Source: Stutzerimonas stutzeri (GTDB lineage Bacteria > Pseudomonadota > Gammaproteobacteria > Enterobacterales > Pasteurellaceae). Taken from it: DNA of 64,000 nucleotides. Each line of letters begins with the position of its first letter. Within the stretch, counting starts at the first letter, position 1. The stretch covers positions 248,001 through 312,000 of the forward strand of contig CABDVE010000001.1 of NCBI GenBank assembly GCA_901420285.1, written 5' to 3'. Shown in pieces: positions 10,294 to 18,576 of the stretch. The position numbers were made by a program, and so were the translations under genes. Below the pieces are notes generated by a model, which did no database searches, was not told the DNA's origin, and saw nothing but the letters and a program-made list of their open reading frames with translations.

Positions 10294-10962
10294 TTAATGT
10301 CCGCCGCATCCACAGCCGCCATGACCATGACCGTGGCCATGTTCGTGTTTGTGAGCGCCACCACAACAACCGCCATGTTCATGTTCGTGCTCATGTTCGT
10401 GAGCATGGTGATGGTGATGGTGATGGTGATGGTGATGGCCGTGCCCACCACAACCGCAACCGTGGCCATCTTCATCGTCATGATGATGGTGATCGTGCGC
10501 GCCGTGCACGTGGCCGTGAGCGATTTCTTCCAAAGTCGCTTCGCGGGTAGCGACCACTTCTACAGTAAAGTGTAATTCTTGACCGGCTAACATATGATTA
10601 CCGTCCACGACGACTTCGTCACCGTCCACTTCGGTAATCACCACAGGAACCGGGCCGATGTCGGTGTCTGCCAAGAAACGCATTCCCACTTGCAATTCAT
10701 CTACGCCTTGGAATACCTCTTTTGGTACGCGTTGCACCATGCTTTCGTTGTATTCGCCGTAACCTTCCTCCGGTTGCACACGCACTTCGAATTTATCGCC
10801 CACCGCTTTGCCTTCAAGGGCTTTTTCAAGACCGATGACTAAATTATTGTGGCCTTGTAAATATTCCAACGGTTGATTCGCCGGCGCCTCGTCCACTAAC
10901 ACGCCGTCTTGCGTGCGCACTTGGTAAGCAATGCTCACCACCACGTTTTTTGCTACGTTCAT
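10294..10962 (-). CDS. slyD: SlyD, FKBP-type peptidyl-prolyl isomerase and nickel-binding chaperone
   Basis: A 222-residue SlyD. The FKBP domain with inserted IF chaperone loop covers about residues 1-150, and a very long metal-binding tail follows, rich in His, Cys and Gly. SlyD isomerises proline bonds and delivers nickel to hydrogenase assembly. The tail here has eleven consecutive histidines, then alternating His-Glu, and CGCGG and CCGG clusters. It is longer than the E. coli protein (196). The histidine run is encoded by a CATCAC hexanucleotide repeat at about 10404-10439, so length may vary without frameshift. Confidence 0.95.
   Translation of the reverse strand: MNVAKNVVVSIAYQVRTQDGVLVDEAPANQPLEYLQGHNNLVIGLEKALEGKAVGDKFEVRVQPEEGYGEYNESMVQRVPKEVFQGVDELQVGMRFLADTDIGPVPVVITEVDGDEVVVDGNHMLAGQELHFTVEVVATREATLEEIAHGHVHGAHDHHHHDDEDGHGCGCGGHGHHHHHHHHHHHAHEHEHEHEHGGCCGGAHKHEHGHGHGHGGCGCGGH
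10404..10439. repeat. Hexanucleotide repeat encoding the SlyD histidine tract
   Basis: On the plus strand GGTGAT is repeated about five times in a row inside slyD. On the coding strand this is alternating CAT and CAC codons. Slippage by whole units would change the histidine count and keep the frame. Confidence 0.85.
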
Positions 10963-11028
10963 TGCAGTTTCCTTATTTGTATAAAAAGTGTCGCCATTGT
11001 ATAGAAGAAAACAGAATTGTATAGCAAA

Positions 11029-11745
11029 TTAATCGCTAAGCAACTCGATTCGTCCCTCAACACGCATACGCACGGTTTCTTTGCCATTCTCCAACGGCAC
11101 CGCATTGGAGGCAGATTCCGAAAGCGTAAGCGCAGATTTCGCCGTCGGCTCATAATAGACGGGCGCATAATTGTGTTCATTGGCTGCAGAGATATTCAAA
11201 TCCATCACGCGATAATTTTTCATCTGCAGAGTATTTTGAATTAACAAAGCTTTATTTTTGAATTTTTCCAGAACGGCTTGAGTGAGTTCGTTTTCTACAT
11301 GCGTTAATTTCTCGTCGGACACCGATGCCGAAATATTTTCGATTGCGAGCGTGTCGTCTAAGGCGTTAATTACGTCGGACAGCGCTTGCGAATCTTTGCT
11401 TTCCAAGATAAGTTCAACGCGCGCCAGCCAGCCGCTTTGTTTGCCTTTGCCATCATATCGCACCATGGTATTACGCGTGTTGCCTTGAATTGCCACTGCA
11501 GGATATTGTTTGGCGATGCCGATTGCTTTATTTAAACGCGTATTAACGGTTTTATTGAGCTCCGACAAATTTTTGCCTTCGCTTTGATAGAATAAATTCA
11601 CTTGCATTAAATCGCGTTCGATTTGGCGTTCCGCCTCAACATTGAAGGCGATGACGTTGTTCGGTTGTGCAACGTTGGCGTCAGCGCGCGCCGATAAAAC
11701 AAAAGAAAAAGTCAATAAAGCGAGACTTAAGGTTTTTAATTTCAT
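11029..11745 (-). CDS. SIMPL (DUF541) periplasmic protein
   Basis: About 238 residues. A signal peptide (MKLKTLSLALLTFSFVLSARA) is followed by a SIMPL/DUF541 domain. In other bacteria these proteins are periplasmic and linked to oxidative stress or outer-membrane homeostasis; the function is not settled. I chose the ATG at 11745 because GGAG lies five bases upstream; ATGs at 11748 and 11772 are further out. A CAATGCGGT word lies near the 3' end (11099). It is followed by slyD on the same strand after 66 bases. Confidence 0.8.
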   Translation of the reverse strand: MKLKTLSLALLTFSFVLSARADANVAQPNNVIAFNVEAERQIERDLMQVNLFYQSEGKNLSELNKTVNTRLNKAIGIAKQYPAVAIQGNTRNTMVRYDGKGKQSGWLARVELILESKDSQALSDVINALDDTLAIENISASVSDEKLTHVENELTQAVLEKFKNKALLIQNTLQMKNYRVMDLNISAANEHNYAPVYYEPTAKSALTLSESASNAVPLENGKETVRMRVEGRIELLSD

Positions 11746-11796
11746 CATTTCTCCGTAAAAAAAAGACCGCACGATTTCGATGCGGTTTGAAGTTAA

Positions 11797-12252
11797 TTAA
11801 TGTAAACGCTTGCCTTCGGCTTCCTCTTCGACTTCTTCCTCCTCCTCTTCGTCCTCCTCGTCGTCGAAAAATTCGCCGTCATTACCGTATTCGTCTTCGT
11901 CGGCGTTCGGATCCTCAAAATAGGTACCCCAACCATCGTAAACGCCTTGATGCCGTTCGATTAACGGCAAAATTTCTTTTTGTTGCGCGTCGATAATTTC
12001 TGCCTTTAATTCCACTTCGCTAATAATGTCGAAACAAAAAAGCGGCTTGCCGTTATCATCTTCAAACTCTTCCGCTTCGGACACTTCATAGCCCATTTTG
12101 AAAGCATCCAGCGCGATTTTTTCTAATAAATCGAAATTATCATGCGCCACGTGATGTTCAATAATATAAAGTGCAGCAGGATCGCTGCCGTCGTTTAACA
12201 AATCGGCAATAATTTCGCGAGTTTCACTTTGAAGCTCGGTAAAGTCAGTCAT
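11797..12252 (-). CDS. rraB: RraB, regulator of RNase E activity B
   Basis: A 151-residue acidic protein matching RraB (YjgD). It has ETREIIADLLNDGSDPAALY near the start and the family signature YDGWGTYFEDPN. It ends in a long Glu/Asp run typical of this family. RraB binds the RNase E degradosome scaffold and alters mRNA decay. The frame is open upstream to 12369, but the ATG at 12252 has an AAGGAAC ribosome site and aligns with the family start. It is divergent from truD. Confidence 0.93.
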   Translation of the reverse strand: MTDFTELQSETREIIADLLNDGSDPAALYIIEHHVAHDNFDLLEKIALDAFKMGYEVSEAEEFEDDNGKPLFCFDIISEVELKAEIIDAQQKEILPLIERHQGVYDGWGTYFEDPNADEDEYGNDGEFFDDEEDEEEEEEVEEEAEGKRLH

Positions 12253-12357
12253 AATCGGTTCCTTATTGGGGGTAAAAAGTGCGCTTATTTTAGTGGATAA
12301 ATAGGCGAAAGTCGCATAAAATTTCGCTCCGTTATTTTCCGATAAAAACCCAAAATC

Positions 12358-13371
12358 ATGCTCGAACAATTGCCTTATCTCACCTTAAGCGCGCCACCAC
12401 AATCCACTGCGTTGCTAAAACAACAATGTGCCGATTTTATTGTAAAAGAAGATCTCGGCTACGAAATGTCGGGCGAAGGCGAATTCGTGGCATTGAAAGT
12501 GCGCAAAACCGGCGCAACCACTTTATTTGTCGGTGAAAAATTGGCAAAATTTGCCGGCATATCGGAACGCAATATGGGTTATGCCGGCTTAAAAGATCGT
12601 CAAGCCGTTACCGAACAATGGTTTTGCCTACAGATGCCGGGACGAGAAACGCCGGATTTCAGCCGCTTTGAATTGGAGGGCGTAGAAATTTTAGCCGTGA
12701 CCCGACATAACCGTAAAATCCGTACCGGCAGCTTACGGGGCAATTATTTCGAAATTTTATTACGCGGCGCGCAACCGACCGATGAACTGAAGACGCGCTT
12801 GGATTTGGTGCAAAATGTCGGTTTTCCGAATTATTTTACGGAACAACGTTTCGGTCGCGACGGTTATAATCTGACGCAGGCATTGCGTTGGGCGCAAGGT
12901 GAAATTAAGGTCAAAGAGCGTAAAAAACGCAGTTTTTACCTGTCCGCTGCGCGTAGCGAAATTTTTAATTTAGTGGTGGCGGCGCGCATTGAGCAAGGCG
13001 TGGCGAATCGAATTTTGCCGAACGATATCCTGCAATTAAACGGCTCACACAGTTGGTTTCAGGTTGCGGAAGGTGAAAATAGCACCGCATTGGAGGCCCG
13101 TCTGGCGCACAATGATATCTTACTCACCGGGCCGTTAATCGGCGAACCGAACCTCGCCGCCGCAGACATCGAAAATACGATTGTGGCGCAGCACGATGCA
13201 TTTGCACCGTTGATGAAACAGGAAAAAATGAAAGCCGCGCGGCGTCCGTTATTAATGCGCGCGCAGGATTTTCATTGGCAATTTATCGAAGACGGGCTGA
13301 AATTAAATTTTTACCTACTGGCAGGCAGTTATGCCACCGCATTGGTTCGAGAATTAGTTAAGCTTTGTTGA
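12358..13371 (+). CDS. truD: TruD, tRNA pseudouridine-13 synthase
   Basis: A 337-residue pseudouridine synthase that modifies U13 of tRNA-Glu. It has [20 protein letters not shown] near the start and the catalytic aspartate in [14 protein letters not shown] (about residue 81). The TruD-specific insertion domain lies in the C-terminal half. It begins the truD-surE block, as in E. coli. Two CAATGCGGT words lie inside the gene at 13084 and 13336, encoding STALE and TALV. The 5' end is close to the divergent rraB start. Confidence 0.95.
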   Translation: MLEQLPYLTLSAPPQSTALLKQQCADFIVKEDLGYEMSGEGEFVALKVRKTGATTLFVGEKLAKFAGISERNMGYAGLKDRQAVTEQWFCLQMPGRETPDFSRFELEGVEILAVTRHNRKIRTGSLRGNYFEILLRGAQPTDELKTRLDLVQNVGFPNYFTEQRFGRDGYNLTQALRWAQGEIKVKERKKRSFYLSAARSEIFNLVVAARIEQGVANRILPNDILQLNGSHSWFQVAEGENSTALEARLAHNDILLTGPLIGEPNLAAADIENTIVAQHDAFAPLMKQEKMKAARRPLLMRAQDFHWQFIEDGLKLNFYLLAGSYATALVRELVKLC

Positions 13372-13423
13372 TCTCACAAATATGACATCTGCAATCTACA
13401 GCCCCCAATCATAAGGAAGTACA

Positions 13424-14164
13424 ATGCGAATTTTATTAAGTAATGACGACGGCTTTCACGCCGAAGGCATTCGGGTTTTAGCGGCGGAATTGCGCAAATT
13501 TGCCGATGTAGTGATTGTCGCACCGGATCGTAACCGCAGTGCGGCTTCCGGTTCGCTGACCTTAGTGGAACCGTTACGTCCCCGCCATTTGGATAACGGT
13601 GATTATTGCATTAACGGTACGCCGGCAGATTGCGTACATTTGGCGTTAAATGGCTTTTTGTCCGGCCGAGTGGATTTGGTGGTGTCAGGTATTAACGCCG
13701 GTTGTAATATGGGCGACGATACGCTGTATTCTGGCACTGTAGCTGCCGCATTGGAAGGGCGTCACTTGGGCTTACCAGCCATCGCAGTGTCGCTGGACGG
13801 TCGTCAGCATTATGAAACGGCGGCGCGTGTGGTGGCGGATTTGATTCCGAAATTGCATAATCAATTATTAAACCCGCGTGAAATTATTAACATTAACGTG
13901 CCGGATCTACCTTACGACGAACTCAAAGGTTACCAAGTGTGTCGTTTAGGTTATCGTTCTTCCGCGGCGGAAGTGATTAAACAAAAAGATCCGCGGGATG
14001 AAGCCATTTACTGGATCGGTCCTTCCGGCTTGCCGCAAGACGAAAGCGAAGGTACAGATTTTTATGCGGTGAAAAACGGCTACGTTTCCATCACACCGAT
14101 TCAAGCGGATATGACGGCGCATCACTCGTTGCAAGCTTTACAAGGCTGGTTGGAACGTGAATAA
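13424..14164 (+). CDS. surE: SurE, 5'/3'-nucleotidase
   Basis: A 246-residue SurE, a metal-dependent nucleoside 5'- and 3'-monophosphatase and short-polyphosphate exopolyphosphatase. The metal site is in [15 protein letters not shown] (Asp8, Asp9), with [14 protein letters not shown] and the later [15 protein letters not shown]. The ribosome site AAGGAAG precedes ATG. It sits 52 bases after truD. In enterobacteria pcm follows surE; here pcm is absent and yqaA follows. Confidence 0.95.
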   Translation: MRILLSNDDGFHAEGIRVLAAELRKFADVVIVAPDRNRSAASGSLTLVEPLRPRHLDNGDYCINGTPADCVHLALNGFLSGRVDLVVSGINAGCNMGDDTLYSGTVAAALEGRHLGLPAIAVSLDGRQHYETAARVVADLIPKLHNQLLNPREIININVPDLPYDELKGYQVCRLGYRSSAAEVIKQKDPRDEAIYWIGPSGLPQDESEGTDFYAVKNGYVSITPIQADMTAHHSLQALQGWLERE

Positions 14165-14186
14165 TGCGTTTTTTTGTCGAATTTAA

Positions 14187-14780
14187 ATGCAAAAGATGAA
14201 TCGAATAAATATTTTTGGCGCAATGTACGATAAAACCATGGCTTGGTCGAAACACCGTTTTGCGGCGTTTTGGCTGTCTTTCGTGAGTTTTATTGAAGCG
14301 ATCTTCTTCCCGATTCCGCCGGATGTGATGTTAATTCCGATGTCCATGGCAAAGCCAAAAAGTGCAATCAGATTCGCGCTCTATACAACGATTGCTTCGG
14401 TCTTAGGCGGAATGATCGGTTATGCTGTTGGTTATTTCGCCACCGATTGGGTGCAAGGTGTCGTGCAACAATGGGGATACGGCGCACATTGGGCAAAGGC
14501 AGTAGGCTGGTTCGAACAATGGGGCGTGTTGGTAGTGTTTGTTGCCGGCTTCAGCCCGATTCCGTACAAGGTTTTTACGATCTGTGCGGGCGTGATGCAA
14601 ATGGCATTTTTGCCGTTCGTCCTAACTGCGCTGATTTCTCGCGCGGCGCGTTTCTTGCTCGTAGCGAAATTAGCCGCTTGGGGCGGGGAAAAATTTGCCG
14701 CAAAATTACGCAAATCTATCGAAATTATCGGCTGGTCGGTTGTTGTACTTGCCGTAATTGCTTATTTAATTTTGAAATAA
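14187..14780 (+). CDS. YqaA-like VTT/DedA-related membrane protein
   Basis: A 197-residue inner-membrane protein with about four or five hydrophobic segments. It resembles the YqaA branch of the VTT (SNARE-associated/DedA) family: SFIEAIFFPIPPDVMLIPM near residue 34 and GFSPIPYKVFTICAGV near 118. DedA-family proteins are linked to lipid scrambling and envelope stress; YqaA function is unknown. It is 22 bases after surE and before a small lipoprotein gene. An ATG three codons in is a possible alternative start. Confidence 0.8.
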   Translation: MQKMNRINIFGAMYDKTMAWSKHRFAAFWLSFVSFIEAIFFPIPPDVMLIPMSMAKPKSAIRFALYTTIASVLGGMIGYAVGYFATDWVQGVVQQWGYGAHWAKAVGWFEQWGVLVVFVAGFSPIPYKVFTICAGVMQMAFLPFVLTALISRAARFLLVAKLAAWGGEKFAAKLRKSIEIIGWSVVVLAVIAYLILK

Positions 14781-14793
14781 AATAGGATAAATA

Positions 14794-14979
14794 ATGAACA
14801 AATTATTACTTGCTTTATCTATCGCGTTCGTACTAAGCGCGTGTTCTTCCGAACGACCAAAAGACGCTGAAAGCTTACCGGACGGCATCATGCTACCGGT
14901 GGAGGGGACCGGCGCTATCGCCGGCGGTAGCTTTATGCCGGAAATCGAATATCAAGCGATGCCGAACGGAATGAAATAA
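14794..14979 (+). CDS. Small lipoprotein resembling the NlpD N-terminus
   Basis: A 61-residue lipoprotein with signal peptide and lipobox LSAC at about residue 17. The mature part reads PDGIMLPVEG, then AGGSFMPEIEYQAMPNGM. This is clearly related to the first 60 residues of the next gene (SPGIMQPV, then AGGSWQPEIQQNSMPNNMG). So it looks like a partial tandem duplicate of the nlpD 5' end, or the source of it. The gene is 13 bases from nlpD and shares its orientation. Function unknown. Confidence 0.75.
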   Translation: MNKLLLALSIAFVLSACSSERPKDAESLPDGIMLPVEGTGAIAGGSFMPEIEYQAMPNGMK

Positions 14980-14992
14980 GAAGGAAAAATAA

Positions 14993-16171
14993 ATGAATAA
15001 ATCGTTTTTACTCTTGCCTTTAAGCATTGCGATTTTGACGGCCTGTTCTTCAAACACGCAAGCGCCGATTGAAAATGCCGGCGGCTCTCTTTCTCCGGGA
15101 ATAATGCAACCGGTTGATAATCGCAATGCCGGCGGTAGTTGGCAACCTGAAATTCAACAAAATTCTATGCCGAACAATATGGGTAACAGCGTGCCCGCCG
15201 GCAAACAAGCACCGCAACCAAATTTCCAACCAACTTATCAGCCTGCTGCACAAACGCAAACTCAAACGCAAACCGTGAGCAAAACCGTTTCCGATTGTAG
15301 TGGAGCGCAGCATGTTAATGTGCCGCGCAACCCAAATACCAATGCGCCGGATTACAGCCAGATCCAAAAAGGTTCTTACAAAGGTGCCACTTATAAAGTG
15401 AACAAAGGCGACACCATGTTCCTTATCGCATATCTGGCAGGTATTGACGTAAAAGAGTTAGCGGCCTTGAACAATATGTCCGAACCTTATCATTTAAGTG
15501 TAGGGCAAACCTTGAAAATCGGTAATTGTTCAACTAAAACCGTCACCTCGACCGTCGCTACGAGCACCGCATCGAACGCGGTGAACAACACACCGGCAGT
15601 CACCTATACGCCGGGCGCAAACGGCACGCAAATTGGTTCAGACGGCAGCATTATCGGTCCAGTTAAATCCGGCGCCGGCGTACCTTCCGTCACACCAACA
15701 CCGACTTATAACACGTCAAGTAACACAGCAAGCGCACCGGTCGCCACGGAAGAAAATACGACGGCGACAAACGCTAATGTCATCGCGCCGATCGCTTCTA
15801 ATGTTGCTTGGCAATGGCCGGCAACAGGTAACATCATCCAAGGTTTTTCTAATTCCGACGGCGGTAATAAAGGAATCGATATCGCGGGCTCACGCGGTCA
15901 AGCGGTTAAAGCAGCAGCAGCGGGGCGCGTGGTCTATGCCGGCAACGCACTACGCGGTTACGGCAACCTAATCATTATTAAACATAACGATGATTTCTTA
16001 AGTGCTTACGCACACAACGATAAAATTCTCGTTGCCGACCAACAAGAAATCAAAGCGGGGCAAGAAATCGCCAAAATGGGCAGCTCAGGCACCAATGCGG
16101 TAAAACTCCACTTTGAAATTCGCTACAAAGGCAAATCAGTGGATCCGACCCGTTACTTACCGAGACATTAA
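14993..16171 (+). CDS. nlpD: NlpD/LppB murein hydrolase activator lipoprotein
   Basis: A 392-residue outer-membrane lipoprotein. The lipobox LTAC lies at residue 18, followed by a low-complexity Gln/Thr/Asn linker. A LysM domain covers about residues 131-180 (GATYKVNKGDTMFLIAYLAGID), and a C-terminal LytM/M23 domain about residues 280-390 (GNIIQGFSNSDGGNKGIDIAG). Several catalytic zinc residues look degenerate, as in E. coli NlpD, which activates amidase AmiC during cell division. In E. coli rpoS follows; here a terminator repeat and a RAYT gene follow, which fits Pasteurellaceae. Confidence 0.93.
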   Translation: MNKSFLLLPLSIAILTACSSNTQAPIENAGGSLSPGIMQPVDNRNAGGSWQPEIQQNSMPNNMGNSVPAGKQAPQPNFQPTYQPAAQTQTQTQTVSKTVSDCSGAQHVNVPRNPNTNAPDYSQIQKGSYKGATYKVNKGDTMFLIAYLAGIDVKELAALNNMSEPYHLSVGQTLKIGNCSTKTVTSTVATSTASNAVNNTPAVTYTPGANGTQIGSDGSIIGPVKSGAGVPSVTPTPTYNTSSNTASAPVATEENTTATNANVIAPIASNVAWQWPATGNIIQGFSNSDGGNKGIDIAGSRGQAVKAAAAGRVVYAGNALRGYGNLIIIKHNDDFLSAYAHNDKILVADQQEIKAGQEIAKMGSSGTNAVKLHFEIRYKGKSVDPTRYLPRH

Positions 16172-16224
16172 TTCGGCCACCACCCACACAAACGCCGCAA
16201 TCTCTGTTATTGCGGGTTTCCACT

Positions 16225-16267
16225 AAAAATAGCACCGCATTGAAGGCTTCAATGCGGTGCTATTTTT
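16225..16267. terminator. nlpD terminator made of the AGCACCGCATTGAA repeat pair
   Basis: Perfect 20-bp arms (16225-16244 and 16248-16267) with a three-base loop, beginning with A5 and ending with T5. It is a strong, bidirectional terminator 54 bases after nlpD and one of the cleanest examples of this repeat family. Confidence 0.92.
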
Positions 16268-16275
16268 AACCTACT

Positions 16276-16349
16276 GATAGCGCGCGTCTCCCGACGCGTG
16301 CCCAAAATTCAGAACGTAAAAAAAGCACGCGTCAGAGACGCGCGCTATC
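16276..16349. repeat. REP-type inverted repeat (REPIN)
   Basis: Two inverted GC-rich arms with core GCGCGCGTCTC...GACGCGTGC and outer ends GATAGC and GCTATC, separated by a short A-rich spacer. Further copies are at 17201, 17487 and 59472. It lies next to a RAYT transposase gene, the enzyme class that spreads such elements. Confidence 0.85.
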
Positions 16350-16410
16350 GTGGGGTAATAATTGTGATATGAACAATTTAAATTACACAATCACATATAG
16401 CATTTCCCTA

Positions 16411-16487
16411 CGATGGCGCAAGCATCCACGCTTGTTCCTATAACTAAGCACAAGCATGGACGCTTGTGCTAATCATGGGGCTATCGT
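16411..16487. repeat. Second palindromic element with GCTTGT arms
   Basis: Two adjacent hairpins: GCGCAAGC/GCTTGT at 16416-16435 and a perfect AGCACAAGC/GCTTGTGCT at 16447-16470. They are flanked by CGATGG and CTATCG. It is unlike the REP element next to it in sequence but similar in size and layout. It lies just past the RAYT stop. Confidence 0.7.
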
Positions 16488-16506
16488 GGATTTTTAAGTG
16501 CACTTT

Positions 16507-17058
16507 TTAACTGAGAATATCAATGTCTAAAACAGGATCAACCGCCTGCCAATAGTTTTTCGCACTGCTATATTTCCAATCCTGCGGCTCAGACACAAAC
16601 CCGCTCACCACCGGATTTTGATGAATATAGTCTAGCTTCTCGTTGAAAAATTTATCGGAATGAATTTCGATGGGTTGGTTGTGATGTTGCCAGAATTGAT
16701 AGTGAGTGACATTGGAGCTTTTTGTTCCTGCCCTTTTGAACATCCACAACAACCATTCTTTACGACTTTCTTGTTGATTATCACGAATTAAATTCACCAG
16801 ATTCGTTGCTGTAAATTTTTTTAAATCCCTTATCAGCTCAGATGGATTCTCTTTTTTAGCTTGAAATAATAAATGAACATGGCTAGGCATTATGCAATAT
16901 CCATAAATCAGCATTCCACGTTCTTTTCGAAAGAATGATAACGCTTGAATCATCAGTTCAAAATAGGATTCTCGAATAAAAACATCAATCCAATATACGG
17001 TTGCAAAACTAACAAAATAGATTCCTTCTTTATTATTAAATTTATATTTTCTGCTCAT
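16507..17058 (-). CDS. REP-associated tyrosine transposase (RAYT, Y1/IS200-like)
   Basis: A 183-residue HUH Y1 transposase of the RAYT type. The histidine motif is YCIMPSHVHLLF (about residue 57), and the catalytic tyrosine lies in KLDYIHQNPVVSGF (about residue 145). These proteins process REP hairpins; they lack the terminal ends of an insertion sequence. I chose ATG at 17058 (GAGGT five bases upstream) over an upstream TTG. REP hairpins flank it on both sides (16276, 17201, 17487). The 5' flank is duplicated downstream of itself. The gene is intact and could be active. Confidence 0.88.
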   Translation of the reverse strand: MSRKYKFNNKEGIYFVSFATVYWIDVFIRESYFELMIQALSFFRKERGMLIYGYCIMPSHVHLLFQAKKENPSELIRDLKKFTATNLVNLIRDNQQESRKEWLLWMFKRAGTKSSNVTHYQFWQHHNQPIEIHSDKFFNEKLDYIHQNPVVSGFVSEPQDWKYSSAKNYWQAVDPVLDIDILS

Positions 17059-17200
17059 CACACACCTCAAAATTGGTAAAACATAATTAACAGATAGTAA
17101 AAATTCTACAATTGAACTCTCATTTTGGAACTCAGATCACAAAACAAAATTAATTTCTATAAACAAGGATGACACATTCTATACTGCCGGAATAACGCTG

Positions 17201-17269
17201 GCGCGCGTCTCCTGACGCGTGCCTAAATTCAAAGCATAAAAAAGCACGCGTCAGGAGACGCGCGCTATC
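17201..17269. repeat. REP-type inverted repeat, copy 2
   Basis: Inverted arms GCGCGCGTCTCCTGACGCGT and its complement end in CGCGCTATC. The left outer end reads GCTG rather than GATA. It lies inside the first copy of the duplicated flank. Confidence 0.87.
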
Positions 17270-17486
17270 ATCGCGGGCAGGCTAGCAACAAGCAAGGTTA
17301 CGTACAGAAAAAGTAGGCGAAAAAACTCAGAAAAAATCGACCGCACTTTTTTTTGCTGCATCACACCTTAGAATTAGCACAGAATGATATTCAACAATTA
17401 AACACTTATCTTGGAACTCAGATCACAAAACAAAATTAATTTCTATAAACAAGGATAACACATTCTATACTGCCGGCATAGCGCTG

Positions 17487-17555
17487 GCGCGCGTCTCCCG
17501 ACGCGTGCCTAAATTCAAAGCATAAAAAAGCACGCGTCAGGAGACGCGCGCTATC
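17487..17555. repeat. REP-type inverted repeat, copy 3
   Basis: Same arms and spacer as the element at 17201, with one T-to-C change in the left arm. It lies inside the second copy of the duplicated flank. Confidence 0.87.
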
Positions 17556-17702
17556 TTGGGGCTAGCAACAACCAGTCACATATGGAAAAAGTAGGCGAAA
17601 AAATTCAGAAAAAATCGACCGCACTTTTTAGCGTAGTGTACCACTACAAATCCATTCTACCCCCAAAAAAACCATTAACACAACTCCTCCCCTATCAATA
17701 AC

Positions 17703-17737
17703 AAAAAAGGCTTGCCATTTATCCCAGCAAGCCTTTT
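17703..17737. terminator. Terminator downstream of rclC
   Basis: Arms GGCTTGC (17709-17715) and GCAAGCC (17727-17733), with an A6 run on the left that reads as T6 on the minus strand directly after the stem. It ends the rclC transcript. Confidence 0.85.
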
Positions 17738-17744
17738 AAACTAA

Positions 17745-18374
17745 TTAAGCAAATTGTTTTTTATTATTTAAATAGCGTTTTGCACATTCTGCTGCAGCAA
17801 CTAAGCCGCCTGCCATCATAATAATATCTTTAATAATGAGTCGGCCAGCACCTGATAGATATGGGAATCCATAATTAGGTGTTGGGAAGTCCCCGCCTAA
17901 ATTAGGCACCCAGGTTTCTGGCGTAAATATCAGGAACGACAACGTGACTATCGACATACCAAAGGTGAGTAAACCACCAAATAAACCTAATGTTGGAGAC
18001 CAAATACCCGCTAATACTAAAAGACCGATGGTTACAATCATTGCACCAATAATATAAGAAGCTGTATAGGTGCCGTTGGCTTTATGCCATTCGATATTTT
18101 TTGCAACCATTTTGCCTTCAGGGTTTTTATATAAGGTATATTCTTTCACTAATACACCCTTATCATTTTCCACTTCATTTGCACCATTTTTGTAAAGGAA
18201 GCTTAAGAAAGGACTATTTGATACAAAGTGTGCGATGCCATCTGCTTCATATTGGCAAACTTTTAAACCTCCAATCCAGACCATCACAATACAAATAGCA
18301 ATGCGGATAAAGTTAATAAATTGACGTTGCAATGGCGCAACAATATTAGCTAGCAATGTAACTAATGCACTCAT
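17745..18374 (-). CDS. DUF417 inner-membrane protein, YkgB/RclC-like
   Basis: A 209-residue membrane protein of the YkgB (DUF417) family, four hydrophobic helices. MVWIGGLKVCQYEADGIAHFVSNSP near residue 35 is the conserved start of this family. In E. coli the homologue RclC is part of the reactive-chlorine response. A polar loop of about 35 residues (about 65-100) between helices may face the periplasm. It stands alone between terminators; no rclA or rclR homologue is next to it. The specific stress role is inferred. Confidence 0.8.
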   Translation of the reverse strand: MSALVTLLANIVAPLQRQFINFIRIAICIVMVWIGGLKVCQYEADGIAHFVSNSPFLSFLYKNGANEVENDKGVLVKEYTLYKNPEGKMVAKNIEWHKANGTYTASYIIGAMIVTIGLLVLAGIWSPTLGLFGGLLTFGMSIVTLSFLIFTPETWVPNLGGDFPTPNYGFPYLSGAGRLIIKDIIMMAGGLVAAAECAKRYLNNKKQFA

Positions 18375-18511
18375 TCAGAACTCCTTATTTAGTTCAATGG
18401 ATATAACGGACATAATGTCCAAGAATTTTTATATAAAGTATTTATATAAATCATTAACAATATTACTATCTAATATTGTTGGTATTTTTTTATTACTCAG
18501 GGTTATGCAAT

Positions 18512-18548
18512 AAAAAAGAGATACCAATTTCTTAGTATCTCTTTTTTT
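18512..18548. terminator. Terminator downstream of purL
   Basis: Arms AAAAAGAGATAC and GTATCTCTTTTT around a ten-base loop, with T run on both strands. It lies 29 bases after the purL stop on the minus strand. Confidence 0.88.
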
Positions 18549-18576
18549 GTATTAATTTTCCATGATCAATTTCATA

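Larger units (their letters stand above)
17059..17630. repeat. Tandem duplication of the RAYT 5' flank, each copy with a REP hairpin
   Basis: Copy 1 runs from about 17059 to 17353 and copy 2 from about 17359 to 17630. The best-matched block begins TTGGAACTCAGATCACAAAA (17125 and 17411) and ends at a GACCGCACTTTTT uptake word (17338 and 17616). The two differ by small substitutions and an 8-base length change. Copy 2 starts with a degraded version of the bases just upstream of the RAYT start codon (CATCACACCT). No gene is visible in 17059-17744. Confidence 0.85.

Noticed and set aside
10278-10575. Plus-strand frames over slyD with Met-Val or His-Arg repeats
   Set aside because: They are shadows of the slyD histidine repeat.
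12253-12369. 39-residue extension of RraB
   Set aside because: No ribosome site; the family start is at 12252.
16507-17058. RAYT as a complete insertion sequence
   Set aside because: No terminal inverted ends or target duplications bound the gene; REP hairpins instead lie on either side.
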